Assembly (NCBI GenBank): GCA_020466095.1
Contig: CM035808.1
Location: forward strand, 73,091,188-73,155,187
Origin: Chlorops oryzae
Taxonomy: Eukaryota; Arthropoda; Insecta; Diptera; Chloropidae
Length of the DNA stretch: 64,000 nt
Reading direction: 5' to 3'
The position numbers were made by a program, and so were the translations under genes. The notes under the pieces were generated by a model. It saw nothing but the letters and a program-made list of their open reading frames with translations, had not been told where the DNA came from and did no database searches. This document shows, one piece after another, positions 1 through 11,234 of the stretch. The number at the start of each line of letters is the position of its first letter. The stretch's first letter is position 1.

Positions 1-1529
1 CAGTGTTAGTTAATGCAATTATTGAATTCAGCTACTTCCCAAAAGATTGGAAACGGTCGGTTATTAAAATGGTGCCAAAGCCAGGAAAAGATCCTACCCA
101 AACATCCTCTTATAGACCAATTAGCCTCCTGCCTTGTCTCTCAAAGTTATTCGAAAAGTTACTCATAGCTAAATTAACACCTTATCTGCAAGAGCAGAAC
201 ATTATCCCTCCACATCAATTTGGGTTTAGAAAACAACACGGTACTATTGAACAGGTAAATCGGATTACAAATGAAATAAAACTTACTATAAAAAATCAGA
301 AGATTACTTCCCTTTAATTTTCACGCGATCTTTGAGTCAAACTTAAAACATAGAACGTATCCAGTAAGACATAACTCATTTATTACAAAAACCTTTCAAA
401 TAAACGCAGGAGTCCCCCAAGGGAGTGTTGTTGGGCGTTTTCTTTACCTTGTATACACAGCAGATATTCCAAATTACGATAGAATATTGATTTCAACATT
501 TGCTGATGACACAGCGGTACTTAGTCGGCACAAGAACATAAGTATCGAAACTTCTCAGCTCCAAGATCACTTGAGCAAAATCCAAAGCTGGTTATCTAAA
601 TGGCGAATCAAAATTAATGAGCCTAAATGTCAACACATTAATTTCACGCTCAATAGAAAAGCTTCTCCAGACATTTTCCTTAATAATGTACGCATCCCAC
701 AATGTGAGGAAGTCACATATCTCGGTATTCATTTGGACAAAAGACTGAGATGGCGTAAGCATATTGAAGCCAAAAGAACCCAAATGAAGCTTAAAGCCAA
801 CAGCCTGCACTGGTTAACAAATAGCCGCTCTCCTCTAAAGCTTGAATATAAAATCCTTCTATACAACCAAGTTATAAAACCAATATGGACGTATGGTTTA
901 CAATTGTATGGAAATGCCAGCTCTTCGAATATAGAAATCCTGCAAAGAGCACAGTCCAAGATCCCAAGGACTATAACAGGAGCTCCTTGGTTTGTTTCGA
1001 ATGAACGGATCCATAAAGAGCTCAACGTAGAACTGGTTAAATCAGAGTTCACCAATATCAAAGAGAAATCAATAAAATGCGCAGACATGTAAATCCACTT
1101 GCCCGTGGATTATCGAACACATCGTACTCTTCGAGATTGAAAAGAAATGACCGGCCAGCAATTATAAATCGTTCTACAACAGCAGGTGCAATCCATGCAC
1201 GTCCATAAACTCAGCTTTCCTAGCTGATCGTCTACTCGGTGGGTGCACTCCATGCACCCTTGCAATCCACGCACAGCCTAGCTGCTTAAAATCTTCGTTT
1301 CCGCACCGTCAATATTTTACGTGTTTTTTCACACATCAGCAAAGCCCATTTTTCGGTATCCGAGGCCCGCAATGAACTTATTACTAAGTCATAATTTTTT
1401 CAATTAAGAAAATGCTTTGTGATTTGTAATATTGTCCAATTAGGTGTAAGATTTAAAAACTTATTGCTAGACTCCAATATTTGAGGAGTGATCCAATAAA
1501 TAATAAAACGTTTTAAAAAAAAAAAAAAA
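1..1529 (+). mobile_element. 5'-truncated jockey-like LINE fragment
   Basis: This is the 3' part of a jockey-clade non-LTR retrotransposon: an RT remnant, a 3' UTR of about 440 bp and a poly-A tail (about 1516-1529). It aligns through its length with the second copy at 35536-37260, sharing RT coding sequence, the repeated GTGCAATCCATGCAC motif in the 3' UTR, and the final stem-loop plus GATCCAATAAA before the A tail. The window starts inside the element, so its true 5' end is not visible. No target duplication can be tested. Confidence 0.9.
3..1092 (+). pseudogene. jockey-like reverse transcriptase, internally deleted
   Basis: The encoded protein would copy LINE RNA at a nicked chromosomal target. 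The first ORF (3-317) has the N-terminal RT block with YRPISLLPCLSKLFEKLL and the following QFGFRK region. The second (487-1092) has the catalytic FADD box and the C-terminal thumb region. Compared with the copy at 35548-36885, about 85 bp are missing near 285-300, removing RT motif A with its catalytic aspartate and breaking the frame. The C-terminus is also truncated by a stop near 1090. It cannot encode an active enzyme. The assignment rests on the motifs and on the match to the second copy. Confidence 0.88.
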
Positions 1530-1547
1530 CACTACTGAAATGAAATC

Positions 1548-2391
1548 ATGAGTCAGAAAATCGACATAAGTGCCATTGAATTGAGGAGACCGTCGCTTAA
1601 AATCGCTGATAGGCAAGAACTGCTAGAGCAAAAGAACCAAGAGAACATTTTGTCACTCGAGTATGCAAAACAGGCGAACCAAGAATTGGAAAAATCAAAA
1701 TCTGAACAAGAAAATTTAAAGGATAAAATTATGGATATGTCAATAAAAATCAAAGAATTGAAAAAGAATTTTAAAAAGAAATTCGCAACCATGAAAAGAG
1801 ATATAAATACGTCAAATAAAAAGTCAAATGAGAAAATCGTTCAGTTAAAAAATCAATTATTATTACTTCAAAATGAAAATCATGAACTGAAAATAAAGAA
1901 AGATGAAGAAGAAATGAAAAATATGGCATCGAAAATACATATTTCAAAGAAAAATAAAAAACTCAAAATAAATATTGAACAAAAACATCGACCTTTTGAA
2001 AATCGACACGGAAAGATCGATACAATGAGGAATCTCAAACGCAATGAATTACATGCGACAACGGAAAGCAAGGGGAAAAATATTCTTAAATTAGAAAAAT
2101 TGAAAAATTCAAATGATACACAGGGAGAAGTTTTGCATCAAAAAGCAACTATTAAAATTCGAAATATCAAAAAAAAAAAAACACTTAAAGAACCCCGAAG
2201 TAACGTACAATTGCAATGACAATGCTTTTCAGAGAATATCTCTTGACCGTACCATAAAACAGAAAACAACATATTTAGACCCTTACAACCACTTATTAGA
2301 AAAGATAGTCGATCAAGTAGGCCCTATCAAAATGATCACTATAGCAGAATATATTAAAAAATGGGGTACAACATTCGAAGACGAATTTTAA
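1548..2391 (+). CDS. unrecognised lysine-rich coiled-coil protein, frameshifted
   Basis: I do not recognise this protein. An ATG at 1548, 18 bp after the jockey poly-A tail, opens 223 codons rich in Lys, Glu and Asn with long heptad-like stretches (about residues 20-135), suggesting a coiled coil. At the poly-A run near 2170-2180 the frame shifts: a second frame, open to 2391, continues with a better balanced composition, including YLDPYNHLLEKIV and a short acidic end. No intron is evident. It could be a host exon, a retrocopy, or a retroelement protein such as a gag N-terminus. The slippery A run may be a real indel or a sequencing error. Confidence 0.4.
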
Positions 2392-2953
2392 GTAAAATGT
2401 AACTGAAAAAAAAACAATTTTTTAATTAATCATCTTACATCATTTCAAAAAAAAAAAATAAATAATCATTTAAGTAAATTCAAAATTTCTTCACAAACAG
2501 GAAAATCTTATACATACAAATAGATATAAATTAGCATAAGCAAAATAAGTACTTATTGAAAATATTCAGCTACTAGGCAACATCTCATTTTATTATGATA
2601 CATAATTTCACAAACCTTAATTGCAAATATTTGACATCAACTTAACAAAAAAAAGAAAAATTAATAAATGAAAAAAAAAAATCAAACATATAAAATAAAA
2701 ATATACTGTAATTAACCATTGTATACAATAAATCATAACTTCACCAATATCTATAATCCCATACGCGGGTAACCAAAAACATATAAGTTAGCAATATATA
2801 CCACATAAATTTAACTATACACAAAAAAAAAAAAAAATTCTCTCGCAAGCTAAGAATTGTTTTTTTTTCCCAAAAAGGGAAGGAGTCATGGATAAAGGCT
2901 ACTAAGCACCATTCAAACGTTGCCTCATTTTAAAACACCCTTAAAGCATTCAA
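2392..2953. other. AT-rich spacer, no gene seen
   Basis: Very AT-rich DNA with many A and T runs and no supported ORF, RNA gene or repeat boundary. It may be 3' flank of the coiled-coil ORF or decayed element sequence. Confidence 0.5.
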
Positions 2954-3175
2954 ATGTTACCTTGTATTAATACGCCCTTAACACAAACGAACACACACGT
3001 TGCTCGCAACTCATATCTACATATTTCTAAATCCAATTTCGGCATTCCAGCAGACGCCGTAATTATACATAACACCAACTCCACGCTCGCTCTAGTTACA
3101 ATCGACCCAACCGAAAGAATGCCGCTCCTCAGGTGTCATGCACTAATCGATTGCACAAGTGCCATCCGAGTCTAG
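2954..3175 (+). pseudogene. possible BEL-type protease-region remnant
   Basis: A 73-codon ORF whose last third resembles the start of a retroelement aspartic protease: a hydrophobic strand, then RCHALIDCTSAIR, where related elements have ALxDxGS. The expected Gly is absent. It precedes LTR-like sequence and lies next to inverted BEL gag sequence, which supports a retroelement origin, but the match is short. It could be chance. Confidence 0.3.
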
Positions 3176-3465
3176 CGAACCTTTTCTATTTTGATTATCG
3201 CTTGCACATGTGCCATCCGATTCTAGCGATCCTCTTTCGCATATTTGACTATTGAGTCACAAAGCAAAGGGCGGTCAATCCATGACCCTATAGAAATTCA
3301 GTATAAATATAAGATTGTTTGTTAGAATAATTAATTGGTGTAAGCATCTTCAAAGTGATCGGGCTGATGCTGGCTCGCGCTGTATACTGCCGATCACTCT
3401 TAAATAAAATATAAATATTTCGAAATTATAAAAAAAGAATACTTTTATTTAATTACAGGACATTT
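3176..3465. repeat. possible LTR remnant with AATAAA signals
   Basis: Non-coding sequence with a TATAAATATAAG stretch at about 3302 and an AATAAAATATAAATA stretch near 3404, resembling the promoter and polyadenylation parts of an LTR. It also holds the second of two near-identical 25-28-bp blocks (about 3152 and 3207) reading GTGCCATCCGA. Ends are not defined and no TG/CA boundary or target duplication was found. Confidence 0.3.
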
Positions 3466-4511
3466 GGACTTCTGATGCTTAGTAGCAAGACAGTTGAGGC
3501 AGCGCTTGGATTTTGTACTAACCTTGAAGCGGCATGTTTAGAATCTGGGCACACTACCGTAAACGATGATTTCCATGGCATAAAAAGCACGATCCGGCGA
3601 TCTGTTTTTGTGCATGGAATGCATTCGTTGACGAAGTCGATGGCCTCGACGTTAGAACTTGCGCTTTGACCTTAGTGAAGCTGGAAATGCGCTCGACGAC
3701 TTCGTATCTGTTGCTGAGAAATTCATGCATCTGTTTCCAAGTTGGAAGCTCTCGATGCGATGAAAGTGATTGCTCTAAGCTGGTGGTCGATTAGGAGGCG
3801 TTTATTTTCGTAACGCGCCTTTAGAGCTTCCCAAGCATGCACAAAATTTGCTCCACAAAGACGGTAACCTCGATTAATCGCTCCTGCCGCACCCGTCATC
3901 TTGCTGTGAAGGTGATAGAGCTTCTGCACAGGTGGCAGCCTTAGGTTGTTCACATTTATTCCGCTGAACATATCATGAAACGCTAGCCATTCATTGTATC
4001 CTCCGGAAAAGATCGCTACATCGCAGAGAGGCACCTTAACAGAGTGATCGTATGTGGTCGCTTGGGAGAAATGCGGAGGCGCATGAGTGCTCGAAAGCGG
4101 TTGCTGATATTGTGAATGGATCCGTAGCATGTCTTTAAGCTGAGCCCGAGCGATCATTTGAAGATCGCGGCATTTGTTATATGTATCCTGAGCGAGTGAG
4201 GCGACCTCGTCAGACCATTCATCATGGTCACTAGCAGCGTTGAAAGCTTGGTCGATCCGCTGCCAACAAGAACAGAGTTCTTCAATTTTGATTTCCAGAA
4301 GGGATTCCCTCTGATTAAGGGGGTCAAACTTCATAACTGCGTCGCAGAAGCTCTTAAGTTGCTCCACCGCGCGGTTGAATTGCCTATCAAACGACATGCC
4401 GCTGTAAAAATAAGTTGATTCGGGCTCCACAAGAAGTTCAGAAAAAGAAACAGATAAATAATTACATGTGACTGTAATAAACTTTACACAACACTCGCTG
4501 ACGCTCGTATG
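3466..4511 (-). pseudogene. BEL/Pao gag fragment, broken
   Basis: Minus-strand gag of a BEL/Pao LTR retrotransposon. The ORF at 4430-3723 holds the DUF1759-type gag domain: a helical N-terminus, then FSGGYNEWLAFHDMF and RLPPVQKLYHLHSKM, then WEALKARYENKRLLIDHQL. The same order occurs in the BEL element at 32919. Downstream (about 3530-3590) a zinc knuckle of pattern CX2CX3HX4C is legible, but an in-frame stop precedes its last Cys, and the frame shifts between the two parts. The right end abuts the truncated gypsy LTR at 4512, a recombination or insertion scar. It is a dead fragment from a lineage distinct from the 31.7-41.3 kb BEL element. Confidence 0.85.
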
Positions 4512-4855
4512 CTGAGGAAGAAATCTATGACGCTAGCAACTATCGATATTGGGAACGGAGCAATATCAGACTATAAAAGCGAAGTTCGATTGACAAAATG
4601 GACTTATCATCGATTAGCACTCCGAGTATTAAGAAGATCTCAACTTTGGCGCACCTACTTACGAGCCAGGACGACAAAGTGTGGATCTCAGTGTTAGCTA
4701 GGGAATTAGGGCAGTAAAGTAAGATAGAGTAGAAACATTAAAAAGACTTTAATAAATAAACATTATTATAACGAGAAAAGGAGTGTTTTATTTGGAATAA
4801 ATACTGAATCCTTGTTGGCGCTTACAGAGGTCCTTTCTCCCCAGTACACACAACA
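4512..4855 (+). repeat. truncated 5' LTR of the gypsy element
   Basis: Matches the last third of the 3' LTR (15750-16093) almost base for base and ends in the same CACACAACA. It keeps a TATAAAAG box (4572-4579) and an AATAAATAAA signal (about 4750). The upstream two thirds are replaced by inverted BEL sequence at 4512. Confidence 0.93.
4572..4579 (+). promoter_or_regulatory. LTR TATA box
   Basis: TATAAAAG inside the LTR, conserved at 15810-15817 in the 3' LTR. The position fits the U3/R promoter of a gypsy LTR; use as a promoter is inferred. Confidence 0.6.
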
Positions 4856-4859
4856 TTTA

Positions 4860-4877
4860 TGGCGCAGCCGGTATTCG
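4860..4877 (+). other. primer binding site, tRNA-Ser type
   Basis: TGGCGCAGCCGGTATTCGAC begins four bases after the LTR end. TGGCGCAG followed by a CGG-like stretch resembles the tRNA-Ser-complementary PBS used by 17.6/297-type insect gypsy elements. This site primes minus-strand DNA synthesis. There are mismatches beyond the first dozen bases. Confidence 0.7.
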
Positions 4878-5415
4878 ACTAAGGATAGTCGGGAGGATAC
4901 TACAATCCTGAAGTATAAAATTAATAAAGTTAAAAAGTGAAAACAAAATTTTGGCAAGTGAGGGTCGAAATCGATATCGATTGCGAAAACTGAAGTCCTT
5001 TATTTAAATAAACCATTGAACAGGAACGACGTTTCATTCATTGGTGCCTGGGAGGAACGCCTGTTTCCAAAAGGCGTTTTTACGTAAAAGACTAAAGTGT
5101 TCAATATCATACCGATATTTCTGTCGAGTCAAATTGCACTATAAACGCAATTTGGGAGCGATAGGGTGCCCAAAACAAAATTAACTTATAACATAATTTT
5201 TAATAGTTTAACAAACAACGAATATAAAACTTCAGCGGAATAGCTTACAAAATAAGATGGTAAGTCCACAAACAAAACTTTTATAACATACGCCTCACAG
5301 GCTTCACATCAATTTAAAATTTTAATCTTGAATTTTTGAAATTTGGAAATTTTGAGTTAAATTCAATTGTTATGCGTCTTTTATAAGCGGAATTTTCCGT
5401 TGGACAGAGTAATTT

Positions 5416-7086
5416 ATGGATAGAGAATGGGAGGAACTGAAACAAAATCTTAAAGATTCTGAAATACATGCGACTACGTTACAGACCGAAGCTTGGGAAT
5501 TAGTAAGGGAAATAAACCCAAATAGAGAATATTTGACCCTACTAGAAAACCAAGTCGCTTTATCCCGTTTTAATCGATTGGAAGAAGCAGTTTTTCTGAT
5601 AGAAAAAGTGAAAAATTCAGTAGCCGTATGAAACGAAGTCGCCAAGGAGAAAATACAACAATTGGAAGAGACAGTTGGCCATTGAAAAAAGAACTGCAAA
5701 GATTTGAGGGATCGAATCGATAAAGAGACCTTGCTGATAGAAGAATCAGAAGAGCAAAACGAATCTCTAAGAGAAGCTCTGCAGACAGCAGTGGGAAAGG
5801 ACATATCGGAGTCCATAGAAAAGGACAAAGCTAATCTCAAAGAAAAGGAGAAAGAAATTCAATTTCTGAAAGTAGAAATTGGAAACCTAAGGAGAGAATT
5901 AAGGACAGTTTTCAGGACATCTCCATTTCCCACCAAGCGCATGCCGAACAATTCCGGAACAGCATCAGGACCGATACAAACACCCAGAATTGAGGTAACA
6001 ATGGCAAGTCCACAGAATGTTGCAGAAATTGCTAAAAATGTCCAACATTTCGTACCATCCTTTTCCGGAGCAAGAGGACCTGAGTTTAAGGCGGATGTAA
6101 TAAAATTTGTCGAGGGCATAGAATTGCCCAATTGTATGATTGCCCCGGAGGATATACAGAAAGCCATTACATGTATAAGGCAGCGACTGTCGGGGGCCGC
6201 GTTCAACACAATTGGCACCAGAAAATTCGAGACTCTAAATGAACTCCGCGACTTTGTGCAACGAATATACGCAACAGTAAGAACGTTGGAAGATATTAGA
6301 GCGGATATTATAAACGGACATCAACAAACAGGTGAGTCCGCGTCGCTGTTCGGAGGTCGAATGGAAACTAACCTAAAAGAGGCTGAAGAAATGATCACAA
6401 AAAAATGGACTACGGAAGAATCAAGAGCGGCGTTATGGGAATACCAAGATCTGGCAAAAAGGCATTTCATTACGGGATTAAAGGATCATTCCCTAAAACA
6501 ATCACTGATAAACATGACAGACCCCAGTTTGCGGGATCTCATAAATGCGGCAGAAAATTCCGAAAACATTTTGAAATCTGAAAAATTAAACATAAATACT
6601 ATTAATTCGGCACTATCAACAGAACTGATATGTTCATTCTGTCAACAGCAAGGACACACACGAGATGTATGTGTAAAGAGAAGGAATACACCCTATTGCA
6701 CGCTGTGTGGAACGTATGGACACGATGGAAGTCCTAGCTGCATGAAAAGCAAACAGACAATAATGGAGGCCAGTAAGGCATCTAAGCCAACTTGCACACA
6801 CTGCGGCAAAATAGGACATATAGTTGATGATTGTTGGAGCAAGTTAAGCAGCCTATTCTGCGATAAATGTCACATTAAAGGTCATCGCACCAATAAATTT
6901 TGCGGAAACGGGGCTACACAACAAAACCAACAACAAAGGCCAACACAAAATTACCGTCGAGGGTCGAATAACAACAACCAAGTACAGTGTTTTCTTTGCA
7001 AAGGATTCGGGCATATAGCCAGAAACTGCCCTCAACAAGAGCAGCAGAACGCGGGAAACTCCCAGCGGCCCAGTCTTGGCCAATAG
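5416..7086 (+). pseudogene. gag: gypsy gag with five CCHC knuckles, two stops
   Basis: Gag assembles the virus-like particle and binds element RNA. One frame runs from the ATG at 5416 to 7086 but holds two in-frame stops (5629-5631 and about 5683). The N-terminus is Glu/Lys-rich and predicted coiled coil, followed by a capsid-like middle and a nucleocapsid part with five zinc knuckles starting at about 6631, 6697, 6793, 6859 and 6988. Knuckles 1, 3 and 5 follow CX2CX4HX4C; 2 and 4 have five residues before the last Cys. Five is many for a gypsy gag. The relic gag at 59.2-59.9 kb keeps the same series. Pol starts 261 bp downstream in the same frame phase. Confidence 0.92.
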
Positions 7087-7347
7087 ACTGGGATGCCAAA
7101 ACAAAAGCAAACGAGCGGCCAAAACCTGATCCGGGTCAAAATCAAGAACAAGCAGCAGGAAACCACAATTTCGGAATATAATAAAAAGACGCCGAAACAG
7201 GTTCCCTTGGACAGCCTAGGAAATGGAACTTTAACCACTAAGAGATGGAGAAAGTCCAAATGAGAAATACCACGGAATGAGATAAGAAACGAAACAAGAG
7301 AGCGAAACATACCAACGAATAACGTCAAAAACGAAGTAAGCGGAAAG

Positions 7348-10300
7348 ATGGAAATACACTTTGATGGTGAAACCGACGAAAAGAAAATTATAAAAGAAAA
7401 TAAAAAGAAGAGAGTGTCTTTTAAAAACACTGTTACAGTATTCACCTACCCCGTATGCGAGATAGAAGCGGCCAGTATAAAGAATATGTTTGAAATAGGG
7501 CAAGAAAATACAAAACTCATAAAAAGTTTGTATACCAATGTTCTCCAAAGCGCGAAACAACTGTTAACGTTTGCACATAACGACCCACAAAGAGATGAAG
7601 GCGTTGAATTATCCTGTGAACAGGCTATCAACGACAGTATCAGAACGGTGGACTCACAATGCAACAGAAACACGCCACGATTTTCAAATTGCACTGCAAT
7701 AACGGAGACTCAAGAGTATGATGCCTACATCGAAATACCCAGCAATCAGGCTATCAATGGCAGCATCAGCCTATTGGTCGACTCAGGATCAGATGCAAGT
7801 TTAGTGAAAAGAGAAGTCTTAAAAGAAGACGTACCAATAAAAAAGGAGGACACGAAATGCTTAAGAGGAGCATTCGGAGGAGATTCCAGTACTATTGGAT
7901 CAGTGACGATTAAACACAATACGATCACAGCATTAAATATGAAAATGCACGTAGTGCCATGTAATAGCAGTTTGCCAGCAGATGGTCTCCTGGGAAGAGA
8001 CATGCTCTGGAACACAACTATCTTGGACACTATTGAGAAACAGTTGACCTTCAAGGAAGGAGGCAACCCAGTGGCCAGAGTGCCATTGAAATGTGCAAGG
8101 AAAAGGATTTTTATAGCAGAAACCATAAAAATCCCCCCCAGAGCAGCGGGAATAGCACGAGTAAACACAGGACTACTCAAGGAAGAAGTAGTCGTGCATA
8201 AGACAACAATTGCTACACAGGTATACCTAGGAGAGAGTCTATCTAGACCAAAGAATGGGGTTGGATTCGTGACAGTACTAAACGCCTCCGAAAAAGTTGC
8301 GGAAATAAAAGGAGGTACGGAACTAAAATACTCACTATTAAAGGAGTATAGAACAGTAAACACGTTAGAAGTCAACGTAGTGGAGAGCGATGAGACAGAT
8401 GAGAGGACAAATCTGTTAATAAATTCCTTGAAATTGGAAGAAAATTTGAACGACGAAGAAAGACAGTCCATAGCGCATATATGCAAGGACTATGCGGATG
8501 TTTTCCACCTAAAGGGTGACGAATTGAGTTACACCACTGTGCTCAACCACGAAATACCTACAGAGGTCGGAAAAGCACCCATAAATATTCGGCAATATCG
8601 CCTTCCGGAGGCCCACAAGGCGGAGATAAATAAACAGGTAGAAGAGATGTTGGACCAAGGCATAATTGCTTCAAGCAAATCACCATGGAACGCGCCAATC
8701 ATTCTAGTGCCGAAAAAGGCAGGTACAGACGGGAAAAAGAAATGGCGACTGGTGGTCGATTTTCGGCAGCTGAATGACGTAACCGTCAAGCAGGTATTTT
8801 CTACACCCCGCATTGATGAGATTTTTGACCAACTCGGTTGCAGCCGATATTTCACAACGCTAGACCTGGCAAGCGGATACCATCAAGTGCTTGTAAACGA
8901 GAAAGACAGAGAAAAAATAGCATTCAGTACTGGAATAGGACATTACGAATTCGTAAGAATGCCATTCGGACTCTCCGGAGCTCCGGCAACCTTTCAAAGG
9001 ATTATGAATAATGTTCTGACCGGCTTGCAAGGCGTCGATTGTTTTGTTTATTTGGACGACATAGTAATTTACGGAAGTAACTTAAAACAACACGAAATAA
9101 GGCTACGTAAAGTACTACAAGCCCTAAGAAGCAGCAAATTGAAAATACAAACGGAAAATGTTAAGAAATTCTTAAGAAAAGAAGTTGTCTTTTTGGGTCA
9201 CAAGTGTTCCGACCAAGGCGTGCGGCCGGACCCAAGTAAGGTCGAATGTGTAAAAATTTTCCCGATACCAAAAAATAAGAAAGAATTGCAAGCATTCCTT
9301 GGACTGGCAAACTACTACCGAAAATTCATTCCGAATGCAGCAGCGCTTCTTCTACCTTTGACATCACTGCTAAGAAAAGATGCCGAGTTCGTTTGGACGG
9401 AGGCATGCCAAATGGCAGTAATAGCCATTAAAGCTGCAATAACTAGTCCACCACTGTTAAAGTATGCAGATTTCACAAAACCATTCCTGTTAACAACGGA
9501 TGCAAGTAACGAAGCACTAGGAGCGGTACTCTCACAAGGCGAGCCGGGCGACGACCAACCGATCGCGTTCGCAAGCCGAGCTTTGAGTGCAACAGAAAGA
9601 AGATACTCGACCATCGAAAAGGAATTCTTAGCCATTGTGTGGGCGGCCAAAAATTTTCGTTGCTACCTTTTAGGGCGCCCCTTTACGGTTTACACAGACC
9701 ACAAACCTCTAAAAGGCATAGCAAATCTAAAGGATCAAACATCCCGATTGGCCAGGTTCCACCATAAGCTCTCGGAATTTGATTTCGAAATCTGTTACAA
9801 GGCTGGAAAATATAATTTAAACGCAGACGCATTGAGCCGATTACCATATGAAAATAATCTTGTGTCAGTAGTAACAAGAGCACAAACACAGTCCAAAATA
9901 GAGCAGAGCGATGAAAATACGGAGATAAATAAAAGCAGAGATGATTCGGAAGATACAAACCCCACAGATCACCCAGAGACAGAGGATTTAGCAGAATTTT
10001 TAACACAGAGAAAGGACATCGAAGAGGTGCTTAAAAATTTTCACGATGGGCCATTAGGAGGTCACAAAGGAGCTATAAAAACATATTTCCGCATTCGACG
10101 GTAGTACAAGTGGAACGGCATGCATAGAGAGATTCGAAATTATATAAAAAACTGCGAAAAATGCCAGCGGAATAAATGCTCAAAAGTAGAAAGAATGCCC
10201 ATGGTACTCACAGACATAGCTCATGGCCCTTTCTATAAAGTTTATATGGATATGGTAGGCCCCCTACCGGAAGCATCGAGAGGAAACAAATACATCCTAA

Positions 10301-11071
10301 CATTCATAGACGATTTTTCAAAATTTTTCATCTGCACAGCTATTCCGGATGCAGAGGCGGCAACAGTGGCAAAAGCTTTTTTCAACGAGATAATATCAAA
10401 ATTCCAGATACCAAAGGTTTTAATCACGGATAACGGCACAAACTTTACATCGAAATTATTTAAGGAAGTTTGCAAAATTCTTGGAATCAAGATATCCCAA
10501 ACTTCACCATACCACCCCCAAGCCAATGGTGCTCTTGAAAGGAGTCACCGACTTCTTGCGGAATTTCTCCGAAATTTTGTCAAGGAGGATGGCACAAATT
10601 GGGATGAATGGCTGCACCACGCTATGCACGTGAATAACAACACAGTCCATTCATCCACAAAACAGACACCAGGTAAAATACTTTTTGGATTAGAAGCCGA
10701 CATTCCACTTAACTTAAAAAGAAAACCGGAGCCACTGTACAACACAGACGATTTCTCAAAAATATTAAAATATCAAATCCAGCGCACCCATCAATTAGTA
10801 CGAGAGAATCAAAAAATAGCCAAAGAAAAATCCAAGCGATACTACGATAAGGGCTCGAAAGTCAGAGAATTTCAGACTAGAATTTCACACTTTGTGGCTA
10901 AAGAACCAAAACCGAAAAAATAAATTCTCACCCATTTGGGAAGGCCCTTATTCGATTATATCAATTCCAACGCCGGTGAATGTAAAATTGAAAATCAAAG
11001 GAAAAGAAAAAACATTCCACAAAAACTTAATAAAACTGCACCATCAACAAATAAAGAACAGAAAAGAATAA
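7348..11071 (+). pseudogene. pol: gypsy pol (PR-RT-RNase H-IN) with stop and frameshift
   Basis: Pol supplies protease, reverse transcriptase, RNase H and integrase. From the ATG at 7348: protease DSG at residues 145-147 with LLGRD at 214-218; RT with YLDD at 568-571; RNase H with TDAS, Asp at 718; then the integrase HHCC finger. A TAG at 10102-10104 falls inside that finger, after which the same frame continues to 10923. The integrase triad is visible as Asp codons at 10249 and 10429 and a Glu codon at 10537, giving DD35E. At an A run near 10915 the frame shifts, and the C-terminal tail reads on to about 11071. Both lesions would block full-length product. Confidence 0.95.
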
Positions 11072-11234
11072 TAATTCTTCCAAAGCTCGAAAATCAGTAA
11101 CTACGCAGAAATCGAAAAAAAAACCATAAATTTTGAATTTAAACAAAATTTTCTTTTGCCAGTATCAATTTGCCGCAACCGATTAAAAAGTACAGTCCGA
11201 TTTTGAAAAAAAAAGCCCAATCAATATAATACGC

